Positions 34,378-42,822 of a DNA stretch of 64,000 bases are shown piece after piece. Origin of the DNA: Silanimonas sp044377035. GTDB lineage: Bacteria > Pseudomonadota > Gammaproteobacteria > Xanthomonadales > Xanthomonadaceae. The notes under the pieces were generated by a model. The model did no database searches and was not told where the DNA came from. It was given only the letters and a program-made list of their open reading frames with translations. The stretch covers positions 145,829 through 209,828 of the forward strand of contig NZ_JBILJW010000002.1 of the NCBI RefSeq assembly GCF_044377035.1, written 5' to 3'. The position numbers and the translations under genes were made by a program. Every line of letters begins with the position of its first letter. Position 1 is the first letter of the stretch.

Positions 34378-35198
34378 GCGTAGGCGTGCTCGGACGCGGG
34401 GAAAGTGCGCGAACGCACGGCCTCGGCATAGGCGCGGACAGCGCCCTGCACCGAGCCGCCATCGGCGAGGAAATTCTTCACGAAGCGCGGTCGGTGACCG
34501 CCACTGACGCCCAACAGGTCGTGCAGCACCAGGATCTGGCCGTCGCAACCCGCGCCCGCGCCGATGCCGATGGTGGGGATCGACAGCTCACGGGTGATGC
34601 TCTCGGCCAAGGCGGAGGGCACGCACTCGAGCACCAGCGCCGTGGCGCCTGCGGCTTCGACCGCCCGCGCGTCGCGCTTGAGCTGCTCGGCGGCCGCGGC
34701 TTCGCGGCCCTGCACCTTGTAGCCACCGAGCCGCAGCACCGACTGCGGCGTCAGGCCCAGATGGGCGCAGACCGGGATCTCGCGCTCGACAAGGAAGCGG
34801 ATGGCGTCGAGCTTCACGCCGGCGCCCTCGATCTTCACCATCCCGGCGTTGCCTTCCTTGAGCATCCGCACGCCGGCGTCGAAGGCCCGCTCAGGTGTCG
34901 CATCGGCCCCGAAGGGCATGTCGGCCACGAGCAGCGCGCCGCGCAAGCCACGCGCCACGGCCCGACAGTGATAGACGATCTGGTCGACGGTGACCGGCAG
35001 CGTGCTGACCTCGCCCTGCACCACCATGCCCAGCGAATCGCCCACCAGGACGAAGTCCACGCCCTCGGCATCGAGCACCGCGGCGAAGCCGGCGTCATAG
35101 GCGGTCATCGCCACGATCGGCGTGCCGGCGGACTTCAACCGGCGCAGCTCGGGGACGTTGACGGGCGGGCGCGGCGGGGGCGCGTCGGAGGCATACAT
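34374..35198 (-). CDS. panB: 3-methyl-2-oxobutanoate hydroxymethyltransferase PanB
   Basis: First step toward pantoate, using methylene-tetrahydrofolate on alpha-ketoisovalerate. It has 274 residues. Motifs are IVAMTAYDAGFAAVLDAEG, VLVGDSLGMVVQG (Mg-binding DSLGM), VKIEGAG, HLGLTPQSV, and ECVP / IGIGAG with the catalytic Glu. The ATG at 35198 begins MYASDAPPPRPPVNVPELRR. It sits 31 bases after folK. Folate and pantothenate synthesis share the transcript; PanB itself depends on folate. Confidence 0.97.
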   Translation of the reverse strand: MYASDAPPPRPPVNVPELRRLKSAGTPIVAMTAYDAGFAAVLDAEGVDFVLVGDSLGMVVQGEVSTLPVTVDQIVYHCRAVARGLRGALLVADMPFGADATPERAFDAGVRMLKEGNAGMVKIEGAGVKLDAIRFLVEREIPVCAHLGLTPQSVLRLGGYKVQGREAAAAEQLKRDARAVEAAGATALVLECVPSALAESITRELSIPTIGIGAGAGCDGQILVLHDLLGVSGGHRPRFVKNFLADGGSVQGAVRAYAEAVRSRTFPASEHAYA

Positions 35199-35229
35199 GC
35201 GGGGGCGGAAGCCGGTCGCGATCGGGCGC

Positions 35230-35721
35230 CTAAGGTATCGCCTCGATGCCCGAGCGATCCAGCGCAACGGCAAGAACCGCGATGCGACCGGCACCGGGCA
35301 GGTCGAGTTCGGGGGCGATCTCGGCCCAAGGCACCAGCACGAAGGCCCGCTCGGCGAAGCGCGGATGCGGCAACTGCAACGCCGGCGTGTCGAGCACGAC
35401 GCCTTCCATCGCCAGCAGGTCGAGGTCCAGCGTGCGTGGCCCCCAGCGCTGCTCGCGGGCCCGGTCGCGGCCATGGGCGCGCTCGGTGGCCTGAAGTGCG
35501 GCCAGCACATCGAGGGGCGACAGCGTCGTGGCCAGCTCCGCCACGGCATTGATGAAGTCGGTCTGGTCGGTCACGCCCCAGGCCGGCGTGCGATAGCGGC
35601 GCGATACGCGGACGACATCGACGCCATCGGCCGCCCCCAGCATCGCCAGGGCGGAGGAGAAGCACGCGGACACGTCACCCACATTGCCGCCCAGCCCCAC
35701 CCAGGCCCGCCGCGCGGTCAT
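35230..35721 (-). CDS. folK: 2-amino-4-hydroxy-6-hydroxymethyldihydropteridine pyrophosphokinase FolK
   Basis: Transfers pyrophosphate to the pterin precursor in folate synthesis. It has 163 residues. The start is WVGLGGNVGD, followed by SRRYRTPAWGVTDQTDFINAV (with a distinctive W-G in place of P-x-G), and the signature RWGPRTLDLDLLAMEG (two metal-binding Asp) and LPHPRFAERAFVLVPW. The ATG at 35721 overlaps the pcnB stop as ATGA. Confidence 0.96.
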   Translation of the reverse strand: MTARRAWVGLGGNVGDVSACFSSALAMLGAADGVDVVRVSRRYRTPAWGVTDQTDFINAVAELATTLSPLDVLAALQATERAHGRDRAREQRWGPRTLDLDLLAMEGVVLDTPALQLPHPRFAERAFVLVPWAEIAPELDLPGAGRIAVLAVALDRSGIEAIP

Positions 35722-37085
35722 GCCGGAGCGCCGGCTCCCGGGCCGCCACGACGCGGACGGCGACGACGGCGGCGGCGCGGGCCGCCATCCCCCGTTGCGC
35801 CCTCGGCCAGCGCATCGCCCTCGCCCGCCTCGTCGAGCCCCAGGCCTCCGTGGTCCAACGATTCGGACAGCGCGGCCGGGGCCTGCAACTGCGCGTCGCG
35901 CCAGAACAGCAGGTCGGCGGCGAGTTCCGGCGCCACCTTGGCGCGGAGCTCGAGGAAATCGAACGCGGCGCGGAAGCGCGGATGGGCCAGCGTGCGGAAC
36001 ACGCGCTTTTTCTGCCGCAGCGCGAAGCGCGGCTGAAGCATCCAGATCTCCTGCATCGGCAGCGAGAACCGCCGGGGCAGCGCGATGCGATGCGCCTGGT
36101 GGAGGGTCACGCGATCGGCGGCACGCTGCTGGGCCACCGCCGGCTCGAGGCCCTGCGCCTGCAGGCGCGCCAGCTCGCGGCAGTAGGCCGGCCACAGCAG
36201 CACGGCATAGAGGAAGGCGGGCGTGACCGGCTTGTCCTCGGCGATCCGCTTGTCGGTGTTGCGCAAGCCATCGAGCACCATCGAGCGCAGCAGGCCGCTC
36301 CGGTTGGTGCGCAGCGCCTCCGCCGTTTCCGGCAGCACGGCTGGCAACAGCTGGTGGGCCTCCAACCCGAGGAAACTCGCCTCGCCGTGCCCGGCAAGGA
36401 ACAGCTTCAGGGATTCGTCGAACAAGCGAGCAGGCGCCGCACCGGCGAGCAGGGGCGCCAGCGCGGGCATCGGCGCCGCGGCGCTCTCGTCGATGGTGAA
36501 TTCGAGCTTCGCGGCGAGGCGGACGGCACGCAACATCCGGACCGGGTCTTCGCGGTAGCGCTTCTCCGGGTCGCCGATCAGCTTGAGCCGGCGGGCCAGC
36601 ACGTCCTCGTAGCCACCGACATAGTCGCGCACCGAGAAGTCCTCGATGGCGTAGTACAGCGCGTTGGCGGTGAAGTCGCGCCGCACCGCGTCGTCTTCGA
36701 TGCTGCCGTAGACGTTGTCGCGCAGCACGCGGCCATCGTCCTGCGTCTCCCGGTCGCCACTGCCATCGTCGTCGTTGGCGCGGAACGTCGCGACCTCGAT
36801 GATCTCGCGGCCGTAGACGACATGCGCCAAGCGGAAGCGCCGGCCGATCAGCCGGCAATTGCGGAACACCTCGCGCACCTGTTCCGGCGTGGCGTCGGTG
36901 GCGATGTCGAAATCCTTTGGCTGGCGGCCGGCGAGCAGGTCGCGGACCGCACCGCCCACCAGATAGCCCTTGAAGCCGGCGTCGCGGAGCCCGTAAAGCA
37001 CCTTCAGGGCGGCGGAGCTGATGTTCTTGCGCGAGATCGGATGGGCCTCGCGGGAAATCACCAGGGGCGCGACGGTTTCGGACAT
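35718..37085 (-). CDS. pcnB: Poly(A) polymerase I PcnB
   Basis: Adds 3' poly(A) tails that prime RNA decay. It has 455 residues. The nucleotidyltransferase core shows YLVGGAVRDLLAGRQPKDFDIATDA with the catalytic Asp pair, RRDFTANALYY and the RREDPVRMLRAVRLAAKL-like segment here as RYREDPVRMLRAVR. A C-terminal arginine-rich tail (GGPRRRRRRRPRRGGPG) is expected to bind RNA. It is not a tRNA nucleotidyltransferase because of the PcnB-type C-terminal region and the location before folK. It begins the folK-panBCD-pgi run and starts 92 bases from a tRNA gene. Confidence 0.95.
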   Translation of the reverse strand: MSETVAPLVISREAHPISRKNISSAALKVLYGLRDAGFKGYLVGGAVRDLLAGRQPKDFDIATDATPEQVREVFRNCRLIGRRFRLAHVVYGREIIEVATFRANDDDGSGDRETQDDGRVLRDNVYGSIEDDAVRRDFTANALYYAIEDFSVRDYVGGYEDVLARRLKLIGDPEKRYREDPVRMLRAVRLAAKLEFTIDESAAAPMPALAPLLAGAAPARLFDESLKLFLAGHGEASFLGLEAHQLLPAVLPETAEALRTNRSGLLRSMVLDGLRNTDKRIAEDKPVTPAFLYAVLLWPAYCRELARLQAQGLEPAVAQQRAADRVTLHQAHRIALPRRFSLPMQEIWMLQPRFALRQKKRVFRTLAHPRFRAAFDFLELRAKVAPELAADLLFWRDAQLQAPAALSESLDHGGLGLDEAGEGDALAEGATGDGGPRRRRRRRPRRGGPGAGAPA

Positions 37086-37120
37086 GGGGTGGTGGGTATC
37101 CAGGATGGCGCCGTAGAGGC

Positions 37121-37149
37121 TGGAGAATGTGGAACGAATCCGTTATCCT
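37121..37149 (+). promoter_or_regulatory. Possible sigma-70 promoter of the tRNA-Glu gene
   Basis: TGGAGA (37121-37126) and TATCCT (37144-37149), separated by 17 bases, lie 30 bases before the tRNA. The -35 matches the consensus in 4 of 6 bases, and the -10 in 4 of 6. The same region is the 5' side of pcnB on the other strand. Confidence 0.45.
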
Positions 37150-37178
37150 ACCGGACTCGCAGGAAGCGACCAACCAAT

Positions 37179-37254
37179 GCTCCCTTCGTCTAGAGGCCTA
37201 GGACGTGGCCCTCTCAAGGCTAAAACACGGGTTCGAATCCCGTAGGGAGCGCCA
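37179..37254 (+). tRNA. tRNA-Glu (anticodon CUC)
   Basis: Complete cloverleaf of 76 bases with the CCA end encoded. The acceptor stem pairs GCTCCCT with AGGGAGC. The T-arm carries GGTTCGAATCC. The anticodon stem TGGCC / GGCTA (one G-U pair) holds the loop CTCTCAA, so the anticodon is CTC at 37213-37215 and reads GAG. The D-arm TCTAGAGGCCTAGGA matches tRNA-Glu of Escherichia coli, which uses UUC instead. In this GC-rich genome a CUC isoacceptor is expected in addition to UUC. Confidence 0.95.
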
Positions 37255-37260
37255 ATTCCA

Positions 37261-37291
37261 CGAGGCCCGGCAATGCCGGGCCTCGTCTTTT
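37261..37291 (+). terminator. Terminator behind the tRNA-Glu gene
   Basis: Perfect 11-bp stem CGAGGCCCGGC (37261-37271) and GCCGGGCCTCG (37275-37285) with the loop AAT, followed by TCTTTT. It starts 7 bases after the CCA end. Confidence 0.9.
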
Positions 37292-37356
37292 CCGGGCCCA
37301 CGCCATCGGCCACGCCGCGGCGCTACCCTATCCGCCTTCCGAACGTCGCCCAAGCC

Positions 37357-37680
37357 ATGCCCTTCGTCGTTACCGAGAACTGCATCAAGTGCAAGTACAC
37401 CGACTGTGTCGAGGTCTGCCCGGTCGATTGCTTCCATGAAGGCCCGAACTTCCTCGTCATCGATCCGGACGAGTGCATCGATTGCACGCTCTGCGAGCCC
37501 GAGTGCCCGGCCAAGGCGATCTTTCCCGAAGACGACGTGCCGGCCGGCCAAGAGGGGCTGATCGCCCTGAACAAGGAGCTGGCCGCAGCGTGGCCCGTGA
37601 TCACCACGCGCAAGGAACCGCTGCCCGACGCCGCCGAGTGGGACGGCAAGCCGGGCAAGCTCCCGCTGCTGCTGCGCTGA
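37357..37680 (+). CDS. fdxA: 7Fe ferredoxin FdxA
   Basis: A small electron carrier of 107 residues with one [3Fe-4S] and one [4Fe-4S] cluster. The cysteine pattern is NCIKCKYTDCVEVCPVDCF and DECIDCTLCEPECPAKAI, which matches the Azotobacter FdI type. A typical FdxA C-terminus follows (LIALNKELAAAWPVIT). The ATG at 37357 was chosen; the frame extends to 37273 into the terminator hairpin. Electron partners are not visible here. Confidence 0.95.
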   Translation: MPFVVTENCIKCKYTDCVEVCPVDCFHEGPNFLVIDPDECIDCTLCEPECPAKAIFPEDDVPAGQEGLIALNKELAAAWPVITTRKEPLPDAAEWDGKPGKLPLLLR

Positions 37681-37719
37681 GCGGCGCGCGCCCGTGGGCG
37701 CGACGCCCATCGAGGCGCG

Positions 37720-38229
37720 TTACTGCAGGCGCGCCTGAAGCAGGCCCAGCAGCTCGCCCGCCGCGCCGCCACTGATCGCCGCGCCCTCCGGGCTGATGGC
37801 GTCGACGCGCACTGTCTCGCCACGCGCTGCCAGCCGAACGAGGAAGCTCTCGCCACGGAACCCGACCTCGTAGCTGTTCAGTGCCGCGACGGGCGTGGCC
37901 GTGGCGCCATCAATGCGGCCGAGCGCCAGGCCGACGCGGCGGAACGCGTTCTCGGCCGTATCGCTGATGTCGAAACTGGTGGCCACGCCAAGGGCCGCGG
38001 GCGGCGCCTCGCCGGGTGACGCCGTGCCAGCGGCGGCCGGCGGGATCTGGAGCGCCGCGCTCGACGACGGCAGGACGAGGTCCGGCGGCACTTCGAGCGG
38101 ACGGCTCTCGCGACTTTCGAGGTACGGGGCGTCCTTGCCGCGGAAGAGCGAGCATCCGGACAGGGCGACGGTCGCCGCAGTGGCGAGGAGGCCGAGGATC
38201 AGCGGGCGCTTCAGGGTGGACAGGGGCAT
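37720..38229 (-). CDS. BamC-like outer-membrane assembly lipoprotein
   Basis: A lipoprotein of 169 residues with a lipobox LSGC and a flexible segment that matches the BamC N-terminus: LFRGKDAPYLESRESRPLEV then PPDLVLPSSSAALQIPP. In Escherichia coli this part of BamC binds BamD. Only one globular helix-grip domain follows, so it is about half the length of E. coli BamC (344). Two ATGs are present: 38235 (MSMPLS) and 38229 (MPLS). GGAG lies directly against the first and 6 bases before the second, so I chose 38229. It sits 16 bases after dapA, the same order as dapA-bamC in E. coli. Confidence 0.82.
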   Translation of the reverse strand: MPLSTLKRPLILGLLATAATVALSGCSLFRGKDAPYLESRESRPLEVPPDLVLPSSSAALQIPPAAAGTASPGEAPPAALGVATSFDISDTAENAFRRVGLALGRIDGATATPVAALNSYEVGFRGESFLVRLAARGETVRVDAISPEGAAISGGAAGELLGLLQARLQ

Positions 38230-38245
38230 GGACATCTCCAGGGAA

Positions 38246-39148
38246 TCAGGCGGCGCGACGCGCGGCCGAGGCTTCGGCGCGTTCGACGAGGGACAACATG
38301 ACCGCCAGCGACGCAGTGTGCGGCGCCTCGAGCGGGAGCAGCGGCAAGCGCAGGTCGGCACCGAAACCTTGGGCCTTCAGCAAGGCCTTCAGCGGAATCG
38401 GGTTCGGCGCGCAGCCGAGGAAATCGTAGAGCGGTCGTAGGCCGGCGTCCTGAACCGCGGCAGCGTCGAACGCGCCGTCGCGAGCGGCCGCGGCGATCCC
38501 TGCAAAGCTGGCGGGAACGACGTTCGAGGCCACCGAAATCACGCCCACGGCACCGGCGCGCATGGCTTCCACGAAGGTCGGATCGTCGCCCGACAGCAAC
38601 GCGAAGCCCGGGGCGGCGAGCGGCGCCAGGGCTGCCCAGCGTTCGGCGTCGCCACGCGCTTCCTTCAGACCGACGATGCCGTCGACGCCGACCAGTTCCG
38701 CCACCGTCTCCGGCGCCATGTCGACCCCGGTGCGACCCGGCACGTTGTAGAGGATCACGGGCAGCCCACCCTGCGCCGCCACCGCGCGATAGTGCGCCAC
38801 CAGGCCAGCGGGCGTGGGGCGCACGTAGGGCGGCGTGACGACCAAAGCAGCCTGCGCGCCCAACTCCGCGGCACGACGGGTCTGGGCGATGGTTTTGGCG
38901 GTGTTCGAGAGCCCGGTGCCGGCGATCACGCCGATACGACCGGCGACGACGCGAACGGCTTCGACCAGCAGCGTGTCGTATTCATCGTCCGTGAGCGCCG
39001 CCGCCTCACCGGTGGAGCCAGCCACCACAACAGCGGACGTGCCCGACGCGATCTGTTTTTCCAGCATCTGCGCCCAGGCACGGAGGTCCAAGGTCCCGTC
39101 GATGGAAAACGGGGTGGCAAGCGCGGTGATGCTGCCGGAAAGTCGCAA
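38246..39148 (-). CDS. dapA: 4-hydroxy-tetrahydrodipicolinate synthase DapA
   Basis: Condenses pyruvate with aspartate semialdehyde, the entry to lysine and diaminopimelate. It has 300 residues. Motifs are AGSTGEAAAL (pyruvate-binding), YNVPGRTGVDM with the catalytic Tyr, and the Schiff-base Lys in IVGLKEARGD. SGDDPTFVEAMRAGAVGVISV follows. The C-terminus is slightly extended by an Ala-rich tail. The neighbour on the far side is a divergent gcvR-like gene. Confidence 0.96.
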   Translation of the reverse strand: MRLSGSITALATPFSIDGTLDLRAWAQMLEKQIASGTSAVVVAGSTGEAAALTDDEYDTLLVEAVRVVAGRIGVIAGTGLSNTAKTIAQTRRAAELGAQAALVVTPPYVRPTPAGLVAHYRAVAAQGGLPVILYNVPGRTGVDMAPETVAELVGVDGIVGLKEARGDAERWAALAPLAAPGFALLSGDDPTFVEAMRAGAVGVISVASNVVPASFAGIAAAARDGAFDAAAVQDAGLRPLYDFLGCAPNPIPLKALLKAQGFGADLRLPLLPLEAPHTASLAVMLSLVERAEASAARRAA

Positions 39149-39228
39149 GGCAGGGCTCGTTCGGTGGGGGAGAAATGAGCCTTGATGTTACTTGCGGCGC
39201 GAAGAACGCGGCAAGTATGCTGCCGGCA

Positions 39229-39789
39229 ATGAGTGAATCCACGCCCCGTCCGCCGTCGAACGAAAACCTGCTGCTGATCAGCGCGTATTCGACCCATCCG
39301 GACTCCCCGCTCCTCGCCGTCAGCCGACGCATCGCCGACTCGGGCTGCAACCTCGCCGACGCCCGTCTTTCCACCGTGGGCCGGGATGTGTCGGTCACGG
39401 CGCTCGCCACCGGCTCCTGGGATGCGGTCGCCAAGTTGGAGGCGATGCTCGGCCGGATGGAGCGCGACGACGGGATGAAGATCCACTGGTATCGCACCGG
39501 CCCGAAGCCCGTGCAGTCCAACCTGATCCCCTACATCGTCGAGGTGGTCGCCTCCGACCGCCCGGGCATCCTCTACCAGCTCGCGGATTTCTTCGACCGC
39601 CAGGGCATCACCGTAGAGAACCTGCAGTGCTCGCGCTATCGCGCCATGCAGACCGGCGCGGACATGTTCTCCGCGCACGTCACGATCGGCGTGCCGGCCA
39701 GCATGCACATCGCCGCGCTGCGCGACGACTTCCTCGCCTTCTGCGACGACCTGAACCTCGACGCCATCATGGACCCGATGAAGTTCTGA
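39229..39789 (+). CDS. gcvR: GcvR-like ACT-domain regulator
   Basis: A 186-residue protein with two ACT domains in the layout of GcvR, the glycine cleavage repressor that acts by protein-protein contact with GcvA. Domain 1 begins LLLISAYSTHPDSPLLAVS and domain 2 begins YIVEVVASDRPGILYQLAD with RQGITVENLQCSRY. No DNA-binding domain is present. Of three in-frame starts, ATG at 39229 (MSESTPRPPSNEN) best fits. In E. coli gcvR is also divergent from dapA. The regulatory target here is unknown, as glycine-cleavage genes are not in view. Confidence 0.85.
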   Translation: MSESTPRPPSNENLLLISAYSTHPDSPLLAVSRRIADSGCNLADARLSTVGRDVSVTALATGSWDAVAKLEAMLGRMERDDGMKIHWYRTGPKPVQSNLIPYIVEVVASDRPGILYQLADFFDRQGITVENLQCSRYRAMQTGADMFSAHVTIGVPASMHIAALRDDFLAFCDDLNLDAIMDPMKF

Positions 39790-39854
39790 CGCCGATGACC
39801 CCATGCCTCCATTGATTCGCCGCCGCGCCGCGTGACCATCGCACGCCGACACCC

Positions 39855-39895
39855 AGCCGCCATGACGCCCCCGCGTGATGGCGGCTTTTTCTTTG
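39855..39895 (+). terminator. Terminator after the gcvR-like gene
   Basis: Stem AGCCGCCATGACGC (39855-39868) and GCGTGATGGCGGCT (39873-39886) around CCCC, with one mismatch, followed by TTTTCTTT. It lies about 30 bases before the PIN-PhoH gene. Confidence 0.88.
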
Positions 39896-39926
39896 CCGCA
39901 TCCCTGCCCCGCCCCGAGGAGCTTCC

Positions 39927-41324
39927 ATGACGCAGAGCAAGCGCATCTACGTGCTCGACACCAACGTGCTGATGCACGACCCGACGGCGCTGTTCAAGTT
40001 CGAGGAACACGACGTGTTCCTGCCGATGATGGTTTTGGAGGAACTCGACAACAACAAGAAGGGGCAAACGGAATCGGCCCGCAATGCGCGCCAGGTCAGC
40101 CGCTTCCTCAACGAGTTGGTCGTGGCCCACGGCAATCGTGGCATCGAGGGCGGCATCAGCCTGCTGCGTCCGAAGGAGCTGCAGCTGCGGGCGGCGGACA
40201 TGCTCGGCCGGCTGCTGTTCCAGACCAAGCCGGTCGACATCAGCAAGGGCTTCGGCACGGTGCTGCCGGACAACCAGATCCTCGGCTCGATCCTGCAACT
40301 GCGGATGGAGAACCCGAGCACGCCGGTGGTGCTGGTGTCGAAGGACATCAACCTGCGCATCAAGGCGAGCATCGTCGGCGTGCAGGCCGAGGACTACGAG
40401 AACGACCGGGCGCTCGACGATTTCAACCTGCTCTACACCGGCGCGACCCAGCTGCCCGAGGATTTCTGGAAGCGTCACGGCGACAGCCTCCGCAGCTGGA
40501 CCGAGCGCGGCCGCACCTTCTACGAGATCAAGGCCGCCCCCGAGGATGGTTGGTACGCCAACCAGTACCTCTACCTTCCCGGCGAGGACGATGTCGAACT
40601 GAAGGTGGCGAAGCTCGACGGCGATCGCGCGGTGCTGCAGATCGTCGAGGACTTCCGCTCGCCCAACCGACAGGTCTGGGGCATCAACGCGCGCAACCGC
40701 GAACAGAACTTCGCTCTGAACGCCTTGATGGACCCGGAGATCGACTTCGTCACCCTGCTCGGCACCGCAGGCACCGGCAAGACGCTGCTGGCGCTGGCCG
40801 CCGGCCTAGCGCAGACCATGGACGTGCAGCGCTACCGCGAGATCATCATGACCCGTGCGACGGTGAGCGTCGGCGAGGACATCGGCTTCCTGCCCGGCAC
40901 GGAGGAAGAGAAGATGACGCCGTGGATGGGCGCGCTCACCGACAACCTCGAGGTGCTGACGCACGCCGAGGACCAAGGCAGCTGGGGCCGCGGCGCGACC
41001 AATGACTTGCTCGCCAGCCGCATCAAGATCCGCTCGATGAACTTCATGCGCGGCCGGACTTTCCTCAACCGTTGGGTGATCGTCGACGAGGCGCAGAACC
41101 TGACGCCGAAGCAGATCAAGACCCTGATCACCCGCGCCGGCCCCGGCACCAAGATCATCTGCATGGGCAACGTTGAACAGATCGACACACCCTACCTCAC
41201 CGAAACGACCTCGGGCCTCACCTACGCCGTGGATCGTTTCAAGAGCTGGGCGCACAGCGCGCACATCACGCTGCGCCGCGGTGAGCGTTCGCGCTTGGCC
41301 GATTTCGCCTCCGAGGTGCTCTGA
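39927..41324 (+). CDS. PIN-PhoH fusion ribonuclease/ATPase (PhoH2 family)
   Basis: A 465-residue protein joining an N-terminal PIN nuclease domain (YVLDTNVLMHDPTALFKFEE with the first acidic residues; about 1-135) with a C-terminal PhoH ATPase (from about 240). The Walker A is GTAGTGKTLLALAAGL, Walker B region VIVDEAQNLTP, and a helicase-like RSMNFMRGRTF. Related PhoH2 proteins are RNA helicase/ribonucleases. PhoH was first found in the E. coli Pho regulon, but this gene has no Pho box that I can see, and its presence here is not evidence for phosphate control. It ends 0 bases before thiD. Confidence 0.92.
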   Translation: MTQSKRIYVLDTNVLMHDPTALFKFEEHDVFLPMMVLEELDNNKKGQTESARNARQVSRFLNELVVAHGNRGIEGGISLLRPKELQLRAADMLGRLLFQTKPVDISKGFGTVLPDNQILGSILQLRMENPSTPVVLVSKDINLRIKASIVGVQAEDYENDRALDDFNLLYTGATQLPEDFWKRHGDSLRSWTERGRTFYEIKAAPEDGWYANQYLYLPGEDDVELKVAKLDGDRAVLQIVEDFRSPNRQVWGINARNREQNFALNALMDPEIDFVTLLGTAGTGKTLLALAAGLAQTMDVQRYREIIMTRATVSVGEDIGFLPGTEEEKMTPWMGALTDNLEVLTHAEDQGSWGRGATNDLLASRIKIRSMNFMRGRTFLNRWVIVDEAQNLTPKQIKTLITRAGPGTKIICMGNVEQIDTPYLTETTSGLTYAVDRFKSWAHSAHITLRRGERSRLADFASEVL

Positions 41325-42128
41325 GTGCACGAACGCGTCATCTCGGCCCTGACCATCGCCGGCTCGGACAGCGGCGGTGGCGCGGGCATCCAAGCCGACC
41401 TCAAGGCCTTCGCCGCACACGGCGTGCACGGGCTCTCCGCGCTCGCCGCCCTGACCGCCCAGCACACCCGCGGCGTCACCGCCGTGCATGCGCCCGATGT
41501 CGGCTTCCTGCGGGCGCAGATCGACGCCTGCTTCGAGGACTTCGACGTGCGCGCGGTGAAGCTCGGCATGCTCGCCACGGCCGACATCATCCATGCCGTG
41601 GCCGACGCACTGGCGCATTGGAAGCCCGCGGCGCTGGTCGTCGACCCGGTGATGGTGGCGACCAGCGGCGCCAAGCTGCTGGCCGACGACGCCCTCGACG
41701 CACTGCGCACGAGGCTGCTGCCCATGGCGACGGTGCTGACGCCGAACCTGCCCGAAGCCGAACTGCTGCTCGGGCGCCGGATCGCCCCGGGCGCGGACGC
41801 CGATGCCGCACTTGTCGAACTACTCGACCTCGGCGCCGACGGCGTGCTGCTGAAAGGCGGGCATCTCGCCGAGGCCGAAGTGATCGACCGCTTCGGCAGC
41901 GGCGTGCTGCGCGCGAGCTTCCGCAGCCGCCGCCTGCCACTGGAAGGCCATGGCACGGGCTGCACGCTGGCCTCGGCGATTGCGGCGAATCTCGCCCTCG
42001 GCGAGACACCGTCGCAGGCCGCCCGCCTCGGCACCGAATACATCGCCGGCGCGTTGGCGGCCGGGTACCGCCCCGGTCTCGGCGACGTCGTCGTGCTCGA
42101 CCACTTCTGGCGCTTCCGCGAACGATGA
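41325..42128 (+). CDS. thiD: Hydroxymethylpyrimidine / phosphomethylpyrimidine kinase ThiD
   Basis: Phosphorylates the pyrimidine precursor of thiamine twice. It has 267 residues in a ribokinase fold. The substrate loop ALTIAGSDSGGGAGIQADLK, then VDPVMVATSGAKLL, LTPNLPEAELLLGR, LLKGGHL and the anion hole with the catalytic Asp/Cys area HGTGCTLASAIAANLA are all present. The start is GTG at 41325, directly after the PIN-PhoH stop. The stop overlaps the next gene by ATGA. No TPP riboswitch could fit upstream, as there is no leader. Confidence 0.95.
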   Translation: MHERVISALTIAGSDSGGGAGIQADLKAFAAHGVHGLSALAALTAQHTRGVTAVHAPDVGFLRAQIDACFEDFDVRAVKLGMLATADIIHAVADALAHWKPAALVVDPVMVATSGAKLLADDALDALRTRLLPMATVLTPNLPEAELLLGRRIAPGADADAALVELLDLGADGVLLKGGHLAEAEVIDRFGSGVLRASFRSRRLPLEGHGTGCTLASAIAANLALGETPSQAARLGTEYIAGALAAGYRPGLGDVVVLDHFWRFRER

Positions 42129-42793
42129 TCGACCAGCTGCCGCGCTGGGTCTGGGTGGCCGGTGGCGCACTGAGCTTCGCGGCCGGGCTGATGAATGCCG
42201 TCGGCCTGCTGGCCTTCGGCGCCGAGGCCGTCACGCACCTCACCGGCACCACCACCCTGGTCGCCGGGCACGTCGGCTTCGGCCGCTGGGACAGCGCACT
42301 CCACCTGCTCGGCATCCTCGGGGCGTTCTGCATCGGCGCGGTCTTCAGCGGCTGGCTGATCCGCGACGAGCATCTGCGCCTCGGGCGACGCTACAGCGTG
42401 GCGCTGTGGATCGAAGCGTTGCTGGTGCTGGCGGCCACGCAGGCGTTCCTCTGGCGCGAACCCGCGGCCTACTACCTGCTGGCCAGCGCCGTCGGCCTGC
42501 AGAACGCGATGGCGACGACGTTCAGCGGCGCGGTGATGCGGACGTCGCACCTGAGCGGCATGTTCACGGACCTCGCCATCTACCTCGGCCACGCCCTGCG
42601 GGGCCTGCCGGTGGAGAGAAAGCGCATTGCCGTTTGCCTGCTGGTGATCGGCGGGTTTTCCAGCGGCGCGCTGGTGGGCGCCTGGGGCATGCGCTGGATC
42701 GGGCCGGAAGTGCTGCTCGTTGCGGCGACCATCGCTGCCGGCCTCGCCATCGCCCACGCCTTGCGCCCGGCGCCCCGCGCGGGCAAGGTTTGA
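42125..42793 (+). CDS. DUF1275 (YoaK) family membrane protein
   Basis: An inner-membrane protein of 222 residues with five or six helices. The family pattern is GGALSFAAGLMNAVGLLAFG then VTHLTGTTT, LGILGAFCIGAVFSGWL, and the conserved GLQNAMATTFSGAVMRTSHLSGM. DUF1275 proteins are uncharacterised transporters or permease-like proteins. It is translationally coupled to thiD and ends 29 bases before the Bax-inhibitor-like gene. Confidence 0.85.
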   Translation: MIDQLPRWVWVAGGALSFAAGLMNAVGLLAFGAEAVTHLTGTTTLVAGHVGFGRWDSALHLLGILGAFCIGAVFSGWLIRDEHLRLGRRYSVALWIEALLVLAATQAFLWREPAAYYLLASAVGLQNAMATTFSGAVMRTSHLSGMFTDLAIYLGHALRGLPVERKRIAVCLLVIGGFSSGALVGAWGMRWIGPEVLLVAATIAAGLAIAHALRPAPRAGKV

Positions 42794-42822
42794 GCGGGAC
42801 ATCCCCCGGCAAGGAGCAACAC

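Noticed and set aside
37179..37254. tRNA-Glu as a possible attachment site for an island
   Set aside because: No integrase, direct repeat of the tRNA end or foreign genes lie beside it; ordinary housekeeping genes flank it on both sides.
39927..41324. PIN-PhoH gene as part of the Pho regulon
   Set aside because: The name is historical. I see no Pho box in front of it, and it lies 6 kb from the phosphate block.
41300..41330. A thiamine riboswitch in front of thiD
   Set aside because: thiD begins directly after the stop of the PIN-PhoH gene, so there is no leader for an aptamer.
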